A DNA stretch of 40,318 bases from a virus. Each line of letters opens with the position of its first letter. The first letter of the stretch is position 1. The position numbers were made by a program, and so were the translations under genes. Below the pieces are notes generated by a model that worked only from the letters and a program-made list of their open reading frames with translations, did not search any database and was not told the DNA's origin. Positions 20,632-28,149 of the stretch are shown piece after piece. Location of the stretch: the IMG/VR virus record IMGVR_UViG_3300009774_000126, positions 1 to 40,318 of that record; one strand, given 5' to 3'.

Positions 20632-20796
20632 TTGTCTCCAGCGTGTGGGCAACCCTAACTAAACGTTTAAATTTAGCCATACTAAAAAAAGTAGATTTGT
20701 TTAGAAAAAAAGTGGGATAGGGTAGCTCCTGACAAGTAAAACCTTCCGAGTTTTATTTCCCATTATAGATATTATCGGATAGCACTTCGGAGGTGT
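20631..20796 (+). ncRNA. structured pseudoknotted RNA element, copy 2
   Basis: Upstream of the HNH gene at 20802. Core, 20712-20796: outer stem GTGGGA (20712-20717) with TCCCAT (20758-20763); small hairpin AGGG-TAGC-TCCT (20719-20730); hairpin TAAAAC/GTTTTA (20737-20742, 20750-20755) with the 7-base loop CTTCCGA; loop TCCGA (20745-20749) pairs with TCGGA (20775-20779). CAC/GTG (20783-20785, 20793-20795) encloses TTCGGAG of the ribosome binding site. The hairpin stem has different bases from copy 1 but the same loop, spacing and pseudoknot partner. A 5' stem-loop, GTTG...CAAC (20631-20653), has no sequence match in copy 1. Confidence 0.6.
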
Positions 20797-20801
20797 AGAC
20801 T

Positions 20802-21578
20802 ATGGGGAAAAAGTGTAATAAATGTGGAGAAGAAAAAGGTTTAGAATATTTTAGTGCAGATAAGAAAAATAAAGATGGGCTTAACGGTGTATGTAAGGGT
20901 TGTGTGGCTATAAGAAATAGACAATGGCGAGAAGATAATAAAGAAAAAATTATACAATGGCGAGCAGATAATAAAGAATGCAAGAAGCAATATGATGTAG
21001 ATAATAGGAAAATAATATCCGAAAGAAGAAAGGTGTATCGAGAAGAGAATAAAGATAAAATAGCTAAACAGATGAAACAATACAAGATAGATAATAAACA
21101 AATATTATTCACAAAATATAAGGAATATGGTATAAACAATAAAGAAAAAATGGTTAATCATAATAAACAATATTACATAAATAATAAAGAGCGAATATCT
21201 AAGCAAGTGAAACAATGGCAAAAAAATAACCCAGAAAAGAAACGTATCTATGAGCAACGTCGTGAAGCGATTAAAATAGGGTTGCCTCATACATTAACAG
21301 GCGACAAGTGGGAACGAATAAAGCAACATTTCGATAACAAATGTGCATATTGTGGAGAAGATAAGCCATTAACCCAAGAACATTTTATTCCAATATCAAA
21401 GGGTGGAGAATATACTCATAACAATATAATACCAGTTTGCCAATCTTGCAATAGCAGTAAACGAAACAAAGATTTCTTTGGTTGGTACCCAAAACATAAA
21501 TATTATAGCAAGAAAAGAGAAAGAAAAATATTAAAATATTTAGGCTATGAAAACCAATTGCAACAACTAAGTATGTAA
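20802..21578 (+). CDS. freestanding HNH homing endonuclease, repeat-linker type (copy 2)
   Basis: 258 residues, same plan as the copy at 19469: zinc finger (C5, C8, C31, C34), tandem basic-aromatic repeats at about 38-148, then HNH (C181/C184, EH 193-194, NN 207-208, C213/C216) and a near-identical C-terminal sequence. The repeat region has about eight units against five in copy 1, which accounts for most of the length difference, so repeats were probably gained or lost by slippage or unequal exchange. GGAGGTG precedes ATG 20802 and is partly paired in the structured leader. No terminator follows; the next gene starts 8 bases later. Confidence 0.82.
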   Translation: MGKKCNKCGEEKGLEYFSADKKNKDGLNGVCKGCVAIRNRQWREDNKEKIIQWRADNKECKKQYDVDNRKIISERRKVYREENKDKIAKQMKQYKIDNKQILFTKYKEYGINNKEKMVNHNKQYYINNKERISKQVKQWQKNNPEKKRIYEQRREAIKIGLPHTLTGDKWERIKQHFDNKCAYCGEDKPLTQEHFIPISKGGEYTHNNIIPVCQSCNSSKRNKDFFGWYPKHKYYSKKRERKILKYLGYENQLQQLSM

Positions 21579-21585
21579 AAACGAG

Positions 21586-22662
21586 GTGAGTAACGTTAAT
21601 ATTATATCTGTAAGTGTGAAGAAAAAGTGTGTAGAAATGGCAAATCAAGGCTTAACATCTTCACAGATTTATACCCAATATTACAGTTCGCTATACGATA
21701 CTCGTTATACAGGCTTTAGAAGTGCATTAAAACGTTGGAAGAAGAAATCATATAGTGATAATGAAATATTAGAGGTTGGCAATCTTAATTATGACTTTAT
21801 ACCTCATGCAACAACAGTTCAAGTCAATGCAGATGGCGAAATAGTACAAAGTTGGATTAAGTCTAGGACATCTGATAATTTATACTTAGAGATACTAGAA
21901 GCTATTAAACAAAATACTACTTATGAAAAGATAGAGATAATAAAAAAAGAAGAAGCTAAAGGAATGTTAGAGATACCTTTATTTGATATGCATTTTGGAG
22001 TATCAGATCTAAATCATTATAGAGATACATTACAAGAAATATTATTATTAATAGACAAGCAAGTCTATGAAGAAATAAACATAATAATTGGACAAGATAT
22101 GATGCACAACGATAACTTCAAAGGTACAACAACCAAAGGAACTGTAATAGAAAAGGTTGACATGATTAAGGCTTGGAATGATGCTAAAACATTTTGGTAT
22201 AACATAATAGATAAATCAATAGAAAAAGCCAATAAGGTACAAATAATATATTCCAAAGGAAATCATGATACTACAATATCATGGGCATTTATGCAGATGC
22301 TAAAAGAACGTTATGGAGATATAGTCGAAGATTCATTAAAAGAACGTAAATGTTTAACATATGGTACTAACTTTATAGGCATAACACATGGAGAGTTTAG
22401 AAAGAATAAGCCGAGTGATTTAAGGAGCCAATTTAGTGTAAGGTTTCCTATTGAATTTGCTAATGCTAATGTCAAAGAATTGCATTGTGGACACCTACAT
22501 AGTGAGCATGAGAAGGATGAATATGGAGTAATGTGTAGGAGATTAAGCACTGCAAATATAACTGATGAATGGTCAGATAGCGAAGGATATATAGGAGCTA
22601 ATAAGCGTTTTATGTTGTTTGAATGGTCACTAAATAAATTAATATCAATTCATTATGTATAA
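21586..22662 (+). CDS. phage calcineurin-like phosphoesterase (second copy type)
   Basis: 358 residues. Residues 1-115 are an N-terminal region with a helix-turn-helix-like stretch (KKCVEMANQGLTSSQIYTQYYSS...FRSALKRWKKK). The phosphoesterase domain follows: DMHFG, GQDMMHNDN, SKGNHD, ITHGE and CGHLHSEH supply the metal ligands. This form is common in Firmicutes phages next to the packaging genes and may act on DNA ends or nucleotides; the substrate is not known. It is not closely similar to the phosphoesterase at 38-901. Start GTG 21586 has a weak GAGG site. Confidence 0.82.
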   Translation: MSNVNIISVSVKKKCVEMANQGLTSSQIYTQYYSSLYDTRYTGFRSALKRWKKKSYSDNEILEVGNLNYDFIPHATTVQVNADGEIVQSWIKSRTSDNLYLEILEAIKQNTTYEKIEIIKKEEAKGMLEIPLFDMHFGVSDLNHYRDTLQEILLLIDKQVYEEINIIIGQDMMHNDNFKGTTTKGTVIEKVDMIKAWNDAKTFWYNIIDKSIEKANKVQIIYSKGNHDTTISWAFMQMLKERYGDIVEDSLKERKCLTYGTNFIGITHGEFRKNKPSDLRSQFSVRFPIEFANANVKELHCGHLHSEHEKDEYGVMCRRLSTANITDEWSDSEGYIGANKRFMLFEWSLNKLISIHYV

Positions 22663-22683
22663 GGAACTGTAAGGGGTGGTTAA

Positions 22684-22905
22684 ATGTTTGTTATAAAAAA
22701 AGGTTGTTTATCAATGGATAATTATGATTTAGACCATTTATCTGATGAAATTGAAGATGGATATAGTCCAAAAGGGATATTAGAAAGTGAATTATCAATG
22801 GTTGGCTTAGATATATCAAAGGTCTATAGCATTCAATTAAACGGAGAACAACTCAGGAATAAAAGATATTTAGAAACTTATTCCAAGATAGTATGTGATT
22901 TTTAA
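22684..22905 (+). CDS. hypothetical protein, 73 residues
   Basis: An acidic protein (NYDLDHLSDEIEDGYSPKGILESELSMVGLDISKVYSIQLNGEQL). AAGGGGTGG precedes ATG 22684; an internal ATG at 22714 is an alternative. It is the last gene before a likely late promoter. Family not recognised. Confidence 0.55.
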   Translation: MFVIKKGCLSMDNYDLDHLSDEIEDGYSPKGILESELSMVGLDISKVYSIQLNGEQLRNKRYLETYSKIVCDF

Positions 22906-22938
22906 ATGGTTAGTATTAAATAATTATTGAACGAATAG

Positions 22939-22967
22939 TTGTTAAATTCTTCCTGTTTGTATATACT
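22939..22967 (+). promoter_or_regulatory. candidate late promoter
   Basis: TTGTTA (22939-22944), a 17-base spacer and TATACT (22962-22967) lie in the 88-base gap before the gene at 22994. The position, ahead of the packaging and structural genes and downstream of the ArpU/RinA-like gene, suits a late promoter. Confidence 0.5.
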
Positions 22968-22993
22968 ATAAATAAATAGGGAGGTCGGTATAT

Positions 22994-23293
22994 ATGGCAT
23001 TATTTGGAGAGAAAAAATCTAAAGACGAAAAAGAGCAAGATAAGCTAGAACAATTCATGGAAAAGTATCAACTAGAGGACATTGACGAGAAAGATATGGT
23101 AGTGCTTAGAAGAATAGCAAATGATTTAATAGGTAATAGTTTAATGAAAACTGGCATGGCTTTATCAATGGCAAAAGCAGAAGAACAATTAAAGGTTACT
23201 TACTTATCAACATTAGTTGAACAGAATTGGCTAATAATTCGCTCGCTAAGCAGATTAAACAAAAATATAGAAAATATGAAAGTGCCTGAATAA
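22994..23293 (+). CDS. conserved hypothetical protein, 99 residues
   Basis: A charged helical protein (ALFGEKKSKDEKEQDKLEQFMEKYQLEDIDEKDMVVLRRIANDLIGNSLMKTGMALSM in several helices). GGGAGG precedes the ATG. It stands alone between a candidate promoter and a terminator-like hairpin, which is unusual in this densely coupled genome. It resembles small cytoplasmic proteins found both on clostridial chromosomes and prophages; function unknown. Confidence 0.6.
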   Translation: MALFGEKKSKDEKEQDKLEQFMEKYQLEDIDEKDMVVLRRIANDLIGNSLMKTGMALSMAKAEEQLKVTYLSTLVEQNWLIIRSLSRLNKNIENMKVPE

Positions 23294-23307
23294 GGGTGCT
23301 TTTTTTA
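23279..23307 (+). terminator. probable intrinsic terminator before terS
   Basis: AAAGTGCC and GGTGCTTT pair over 8 positions (two G-T pairs) around an 8-base loop, followed by a run of T to 23307. The stem is weaker than the others in the window. Confidence 0.5.
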
Positions 23308-23329
23308 TTGCGATTAATGGGGTGGTGAG

Positions 23330-23902
23330 GTGGATAAAGGGCTTACACAAAAGCAAGAGAAGTTTGTACAAGGATTAATAAAAGGTAAGTCACAAAGAGA
23401 AGCCTATAAAGCCGCTTATAATGCTTCAAAGATGGCAGATAAAACAATAGATGTTAAAGCATCAGAATTATTTAAAAATGGTAAGGTTAGGGTAAGGTTT
23501 GAACATCTTAATAATAAGGTCATAAAACGTTCAGAAGAAAAGGCTATTATAACAGCCGAAGAAATAATAAGAGAGATTGCAAATATAGCCAAAGATGATA
23601 TATCGAACTACTTAGACTTTGAAACTAAAAAAACTATTGTTGCATATGAAGATGGGGAACCTGTTATAGATTATAGATTAGTAGTAGATATGAAAGACAG
23701 TAAAAATATAGATACTAAGAACATAGCAGAAGTATCATTAGGTAAAGATGGCCAATTTAAATTTAAACTATATCAAAGAGATACAGCTCTATATAAGTTA
23801 GCTGAGATATTTGGATTAAATGAATTAAATAAGGCTAAACAAAAGTTGGCAGAGGATAGGTTAGATATGGATAAAGATATTAACTCTAAAAAGTATTGGT
23901 GA
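23330..23902 (+). CDS. terS: terminase small subunit, Terminase_2 family
   Basis: 190 residues. The N-terminal helix-turn-helix (LTQKQEKFVQGLIKGKSQREAYKAAYNASKMADKTIDVKASELFKNGKVRVRFEHL in helices) is the DNA-recognition domain of Terminase_2 small subunits, which choose the packaging site. The middle (TAEEIIREIANIAKDDISNYLDF) and a C-terminal helical tail fit the family. GTG 23330 is the start. A second, unrelated small-subunit-like gene lies at 24849, closer to terL, so which one serves the large subunit is open. Confidence 0.85.
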   Translation: MDKGLTQKQEKFVQGLIKGKSQREAYKAAYNASKMADKTIDVKASELFKNGKVRVRFEHLNNKVIKRSEEKAIITAEEIIREIANIAKDDISNYLDFETKKTIVAYEDGEPVIDYRLVVDMKDSKNIDTKNIAEVSLGKDGQFKFKLYQRDTALYKLAEIFGLNELNKAKQKLAEDRLDMDKDINSKKYW

Positions 23903-23906
23903 TAGA

Positions 23907-24560
23907 GTGGATAAATTACATCAATTTTATTGCAGCAAGAGTTGGAGAGACTTAGCATATAGCTTAAAAATAAAAGCTAATGGTAAGTGTAATAGATGCG
24001 GTAACGTTCAATTAGATTTCAGTAAGCTTATAGGGCATCATACAATAGAGCTTAACGAGGACAATATAAACAGCCCATCAATAGCGCTTAATCCTGATAA
24101 GATAGAGATAATATGTCATTCATGCCATGATAAGCAACATAGAAGGTTTGGCAATAAGCAGAATGTCTATATAGTATATGGAAGTCCTTTGTCAGGTAAG
24201 ACAACATTAGTTAGAGAGCTAATGCAGCATGGAGATATGGTATTGGATATGGATGCAATATGGCAGGCAATAACGCTACAAGATGAGTATGTAAAGCCTA
24301 GTAACGTACGCTTTAATATATTTGCATTAAGAGATAACCTATTAGATCAGGTTAAAAGAAGGTATGGTAATTGGTATGATTGTTATATTGTTGGTGGATA
24401 TCCTGACAAGTATGAGAGAGAGAGGTTAGCGCAGTCACTAGGCGCAGAGGTAATCTATTGTGAGAGTACCAAGGAAGAATGTATTGATAGGTTAGATAAG
24501 AGTAATAAGCCTGGTCAATGGCTTGAGTATATAAATGATTGGTGGGATAAGTATGAATGA
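23907..24560 (+). CDS. HNH nuclease fused to a P-loop kinase-like domain
   Basis: 217 residues in two parts. Residues 5-82 are an HNH nuclease: C28/C31, HH 44-45, N62, C70/C73 and H78. Residues 86-217 are a P-loop domain with Walker A GSPLSGKTT at 92-100, an acidic D-x-D at 114-116 (VLDMDAIW) and a lid-like basic stretch (YPDKYERERLAQSL), resembling polynucleotide kinases and zeta-type kinases. HNH proteins beside terminase genes help cut packaging DNA in cos phages; the kinase part could repair or modify DNA ends. The pairing in one chain is unusual. GTG 23907 begins 5 bases after the terS stop. The kinase assignment is by motif only. Confidence 0.78.
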   Translation: MDKLHQFYCSKSWRDLAYSLKIKANGKCNRCGNVQLDFSKLIGHHTIELNEDNINSPSIALNPDKIEIICHSCHDKQHRRFGNKQNVYIVYGSPLSGKTTLVRELMQHGDMVLDMDAIWQAITLQDEYVKPSNVRFNIFALRDNLLDQVKRRYGNWYDCYIVGGYPDKYERERLAQSLGAEVIYCESTKEECIDRLDKSNKPGQWLEYINDWWDKYE

Positions 24561-24723
24561 GGATGATAAGAAACTAATAGCTATTGAACTTACTAAAGAA
24601 CAATGGGAAGAAGTATACCAATGGTATCTATGTATTAAGGATGAATATAGAGTGGAAGATTTTGAAAAGGATGCAGCTAAAACAATATGTGAATCGTTAT
24701 ATGGTGAAGGAAGTTTTATATAA
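24553..24723 (+). CDS. small acidic hypothetical protein, 56 residues
   Basis: MNEDDKKLIAIELTKEQWEE... is acidic and helical with aromatic residues (EEVYQWYLCIKDEYRVEDF). It overlaps the end of the HNH-kinase gene by 8 bases (ATG 24553). Function unknown. Confidence 0.55.
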   Translation: MNEDDKKLIAIELTKEQWEEVYQWYLCIKDEYRVEDFEKDAAKTICESLYGEGSFI

Positions 24724-24848
24724 TAGCCCCCCTATCAACTGGAATATTACTTAGTTGATTTACTGGGAGTGCTTTTAATTGCAACACACGCTGAACTTTT
24801 GACTTTTCATTTCTGAAATTTTGATAACAAATAAAAGTAGGTGAGAAC
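24724..24848. other. non-coding gap before the P27-like terS; candidate cos region
   Basis: A 125-base gap within the packaging genes. It holds a run of six C (24727-24732), rare in this AT-rich genome, and a perfect 7-bp inverted repeat, ATCAACT (24734-24740) with AGTTGAT (24753-24759). In HK97-like cos phages the cohesive-end site lies next to terS near an HNH gene, as here. No direct evidence of cleavage can be seen. Confidence 0.3.
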
Positions 24849-25172
24849 ATGGGAACTCCAGAATTAACGAACGAGATTAACAGGCTTAAAGCACAATTCA
24901 CAGGAGCTGAAGATAATAAAATTAATGCCTTGGAATCATTAATAGAACAAGCGGCCTATGAAAAATTATATTTAAGGCAATTAAATGAACAAGCAATTAT
25001 AACTGGATTGGTTAAAATACACCCGGATAACCCATCTATCCAGCAGACATTACCTATCTCTGGTGAAATATCAAAGCATTTGGCAGCACTAACGAATATA
25101 ATGGACAAACTAATGAAGCATTTAGGAGTTACGTTAGAGGATGAAGATGATGAGTTGAGTGAATATGAATAG
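24849..25172 (+). CDS. P27-family-like terminase small subunit
   Basis: 107 residues. The helical region (EINRLKAQFTGAEDNKINALESLIEQAAYEKLYLRQLNEQAIITGLVKIHP in helices) and the C-terminal HLAALTNIMDKLMKHLGV with an acidic tail resemble the small P27/Terminase_4 subunits that are encoded just before Terminase_1 large subunits. It overlaps terL by 8-14 bases, so it is the natural partner of that gene. The match is by position and pattern. Confidence 0.6.
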   Translation: MGTPELTNEINRLKAQFTGAEDNKINALESLIEQAAYEKLYLRQLNEQAIITGLVKIHPDNPSIQQTLPISGEISKHLAALTNIMDKLMKHLGVTLEDEDDELSEYE

Positions 25173-26889
25173 GTTGCAAGAATTAAGGGAGAGTTACCCT
25201 GGTTCGTTCTTACTTGAGTATATTAAAAAGTGTAAAAGTAAAGAAATCATAATAGGGCATGAGTTAATGCAAATGCTCGATATATTACTTACTCACTTTG
25301 ATGATCTAAATATAAAGTTAGATTTTGAAGGGGCAAATAAGAGAATCAAGTTCATTGAAGAACAATGTAAACATGCTGAAGCTCCATTTGCCGGTAAACC
25401 TTTCTTATTAATGTTATTTCAAAAGGCATTCATTGAATCAATATATATATTTACTATCTATGATGATGAAGTACAAACTTGGGTTAGGTTATACAAGGAT
25501 GTGCTTTTTTTAGTTGCTAGAAAGAATGGTAAAACCCCTTTAATAAGTGCAATATGCTTAGCAGAATACTTTGTAGGTGAGATGGGAACTAAGATTCTAT
25601 GTAGTAGTAATGACTATACTCAAGCAGACCTGGCATTTAGTGCTATAAATGCTATGAGAGAACAAAGTCCAACACTTGAGAAGGTAACTAGAAAGAATAT
25701 AAAAGGGATCTTCTTTGGAAATCCTAAGAAGCCTAAGAAAAAAGGTAAATTTAGTTATGCTAACAAAGGGAACATATTAAAAATATCAGCTAAGACAGGA
25801 GCTAAAGAAGGAAAGAACATTAGAGTAGGAATGTTTGACGAAGTGCATGAACTAAAAGATTCAGCAGCAGTAATGCCAATCAGACAAGCTTTATCAACTC
25901 AAAACAATCCTTTATATTTTGAATTAACAACAGAGGGCTTTACACAAGATGGTTATTTAGACACTAGGCTAGTAGAGGCTAGACAAGTATTAAAAGGAGA
26001 ACTAGAAAGACCTAGGTGGTTAATATGGTTATTCACTCAGGACAAAGAAGAGGAGATATGGAGAGACGAGAAAGTATGGAGCAAAAGTAATCCGGGACTT
26101 GGTACTATAAAGAAATGGTCCTTTGTAAGAGAGTTAGTCGAGGAATCAAAAATCAATAGTGCAACAAGAGCTTTTGCAATGGCAAAGGATTTTAACTTTA
26201 AACAATCTAATGCTCAAGCATGGTTGCAACAAAGTGAAATATTAAATACTGAAACCTTCGATTTGAAAGACTTTATCGGAGGCTTTTATATATCTGGGAA
26301 TGACTTTGCAGAAACAACTGACCTTTGTGCATCAAGAATACTTCTTAAGAAACCTAATGATAAAAAAACATATCTTTATTCAAGATATTGGATACCTGAA
26401 AGTAAGTTAGTAAATGCTCCTGATGATGTGGACTATAAAGAGTGGGAAAGAATGGGCCTAATAACAATAGTACCAGGGAACACAGTAGAAAGTTCCATGA
26501 TTGCTGATTGGCACTTTCAATTATTAAAAGAATACGATTTAAAACCTTTTAAAAGTGGTTATGATAATAGATTTGCTAAGGACTTCCAGAACCGTTATAT
26601 AGAGATATTTGGAGATAAGATAACCGTCAATATACCTCAAGATTTTAAAGTCTTAAATAACCCTATGAGGACACTTGAAGCAGATTTTAGAGATAAACTA
26701 GTCATTTATAATAATAACCCTATAGATTATTGGTGTTTTTGCAATACTGGCATTAAGTTAGACCAAGTAGGAAGGATTATACCTACTAAGATGCACGCTA
26801 CTAAAAAGATAGATGGTACAGCAACAGCGGTTATAGCCTATGCAACCTTAGAGTGGTATAGGAGCGAATTTATGTCCTTAATTGGATAA
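25165..26889 (+). CDS. terL: terminase large subunit, Terminase_1 (HK97-like)
   Basis: 574 residues. The ATPase part carries FLVARKNGKTPL (Walker A, about residues 115-126), RVGMFDEVHE (Walker B with catalytic E, about 220-229) and the coupling motif FELTTEG. The nuclease part begins near 375 (ISGNDFAETTDLCASRI), with further acidic residues in SGYDNRFAKDF. It packages DNA into proheads and cuts it. The family (PF03354) is typical of cos phages with HK97-type heads, in agreement with the genes that follow. ATG 25165; a GTG two codons earlier is in frame. Confidence 0.93.
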   Translation: MNRLQELRESYPGSFLLEYIKKCKSKEIIIGHELMQMLDILLTHFDDLNIKLDFEGANKRIKFIEEQCKHAEAPFAGKPFLLMLFQKAFIESIYIFTIYDDEVQTWVRLYKDVLFLVARKNGKTPLISAICLAEYFVGEMGTKILCSSNDYTQADLAFSAINAMREQSPTLEKVTRKNIKGIFFGNPKKPKKKGKFSYANKGNILKISAKTGAKEGKNIRVGMFDEVHELKDSAAVMPIRQALSTQNNPLYFELTTEGFTQDGYLDTRLVEARQVLKGELERPRWLIWLFTQDKEEEIWRDEKVWSKSNPGLGTIKKWSFVRELVEESKINSATRAFAMAKDFNFKQSNAQAWLQQSEILNTETFDLKDFIGGFYISGNDFAETTDLCASRILLKKPNDKKTYLYSRYWIPESKLVNAPDDVDYKEWERMGLITIVPGNTVESSMIADWHFQLLKEYDLKPFKSGYDNRFAKDFQNRYIEIFGDKITVNIPQDFKVLNNPMRTLEADFRDKLVIYNNNPIDYWCFCNTGIKLDQVGRIIPTKMHATKKIDGTATAVIAYATLEWYRSEFMSLIG

Positions 26890-26904
26890 GGGAGAAGGTG
26901 AAAA

Positions 26905-28149
26905 ATGGGAATTTTAAATTATTTAAAAAGTGTTTTACCAAACAACCAAACAAAGTATCAATCGTGGTTAATGAACTCACAACCTATATTCACAAGCTTT
27001 GGTAAGAATATTTACTTAAGTGATTTTGTAAATAATGCGATTGATAGAGTAGCAAGTGAGATAGGAAAGATAGAATTAAAAAGCATTGTGCAAAATGACG
27101 ATATATTGCAAATACAAAATGATGATATAACAAGGTTATTCCGATTTAAGCCGAATCCTCTACAAACTACAAGTGATTTCTTTGCTAATGTAGAATGGTT
27201 AAGGCGTAAGAATTGTAATGCTTTCATATATCCTCAATATCAACTAATAACTCTTCCAGATGGTAGACAGTTTAGAAGATACACAGCTTTTTATCCTCTT
27301 AAACCTAGTGCGGTATACATTGGTGAGAATAATGGCCAAGCATGGGAAATAAAAATGGATTTTGAAGATGGAAGTAGTTATACATTGCCTTATGCAGACT
27401 TAATCCATATGAAATGGAGAAGGGGAGCAAACACTGTAGTAGGTGGCGGTGATGATTATGGACAAGTCAATGATTATGACATTATCAGGACCATAGATGC
27501 ATTAGATAAAACAATTCAAGGATTACCTAAGAGCATAGAAGCATCCTTGCAAATAAAAGGCGTGTATAATGCTAAAACATTAACAGATAGCTTTAAATTA
27601 GGAAAAATAAGAGAAGATTTTGAATCCCATATGAGTACAAGTAAAAGCGGAATCATTGCTACTGATTTAGGAGGCGAATTTACTCCGGTAAGAATAACGG
27701 CCCCCGAAATATCTGATACGGCATTAAAATTCTTGAAATCAGTTATACAGGAACGTTATGGAGTATCAGCTGCAATCCTATCAGGTGATTATGATGGTAA
27801 ACAACATGGTGCATTTTATCAAACTACAATTGAAGAGTTCATAGTTCAATTCGAACAAGCTATGTCAGCTTGTGTATATAGCCCTAGAGAACATGATGTA
27901 GGTCATAGAGTTAAATGTTATTACTCTAAAGTTAATTACATGGCTACTGAAGATAAAAAAGACCTCTCTAATTTAGCAAAAGAAACTGGAATAATGACAC
28001 TTAATCAGATTAATGAAATGTACGGCATTCCACCATTTACTGAAGGCAATAGGAGGCTTCAAAGTCTTAATTATGTAAATATCAAAGATATAGATGCTTA
28101 TCAGAAAGGGAAAGCAGGAGTAAAGGAGGTAGAAGATGAGCAAGACTAA
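26905..28149 (+). CDS. portal protein, HK97 family
   Basis: 414 residues of the HK97-type portal family (PF04860): VNNAIDRVASEIGKIELK, LFRFKPNPLQTTSDFF, the wing region with RRYTAFYPLKPSAVYIG, and ERYGVSAAILSGDYDGKQHGAFYQTTIEEFI near residues 288-318. It forms the dodecameric ring through which DNA enters and to which connectors bind. It ends by a 14-base overlap with the protease gene, as usual in this cluster. AAGGGAGAAGG precedes the ATG. Confidence 0.93.
   Translation: MGILNYLKSVLPNNQTKYQSWLMNSQPIFTSFGKNIYLSDFVNNAIDRVASEIGKIELKSIVQNDDILQIQNDDITRLFRFKPNPLQTTSDFFANVEWLRRKNCNAFIYPQYQLITLPDGRQFRRYTAFYPLKPSAVYIGENNGQAWEIKMDFEDGSSYTLPYADLIHMKWRRGANTVVGGGDDYGQVNDYDIIRTIDALDKTIQGLPKSIEASLQIKGVYNAKTLTDSFKLGKIREDFESHMSTSKSGIIATDLGGEFTPVRITAPEISDTALKFLKSVIQERYGVSAAILSGDYDGKQHGAFYQTTIEEFIVQFEQAMSACVYSPREHDVGHRVKCYYSKVNYMATEDKKDLSNLAKETGIMTLNQINEMYGIPPFTEGNRRLQSLNYVNIKDIDAYQKGKAGVKEVEDEQD

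Noticed and set aside
20753-21139. A long - strand open frame rich in F, L, S and I that looks like a membrane protein
   Set aside because: It is the antisense of the lysine- and asparagine-rich repeat tract of the HNH gene, which automatically yields hydrophobic codons. The same holds for 19574-19825.
19281-21585. Group I intron carrying an HNH gene
   Set aside because: The genes before each element end with normal stops and no second exon continues after the HNH gene; a P7-type guanosine site could not be recognised.
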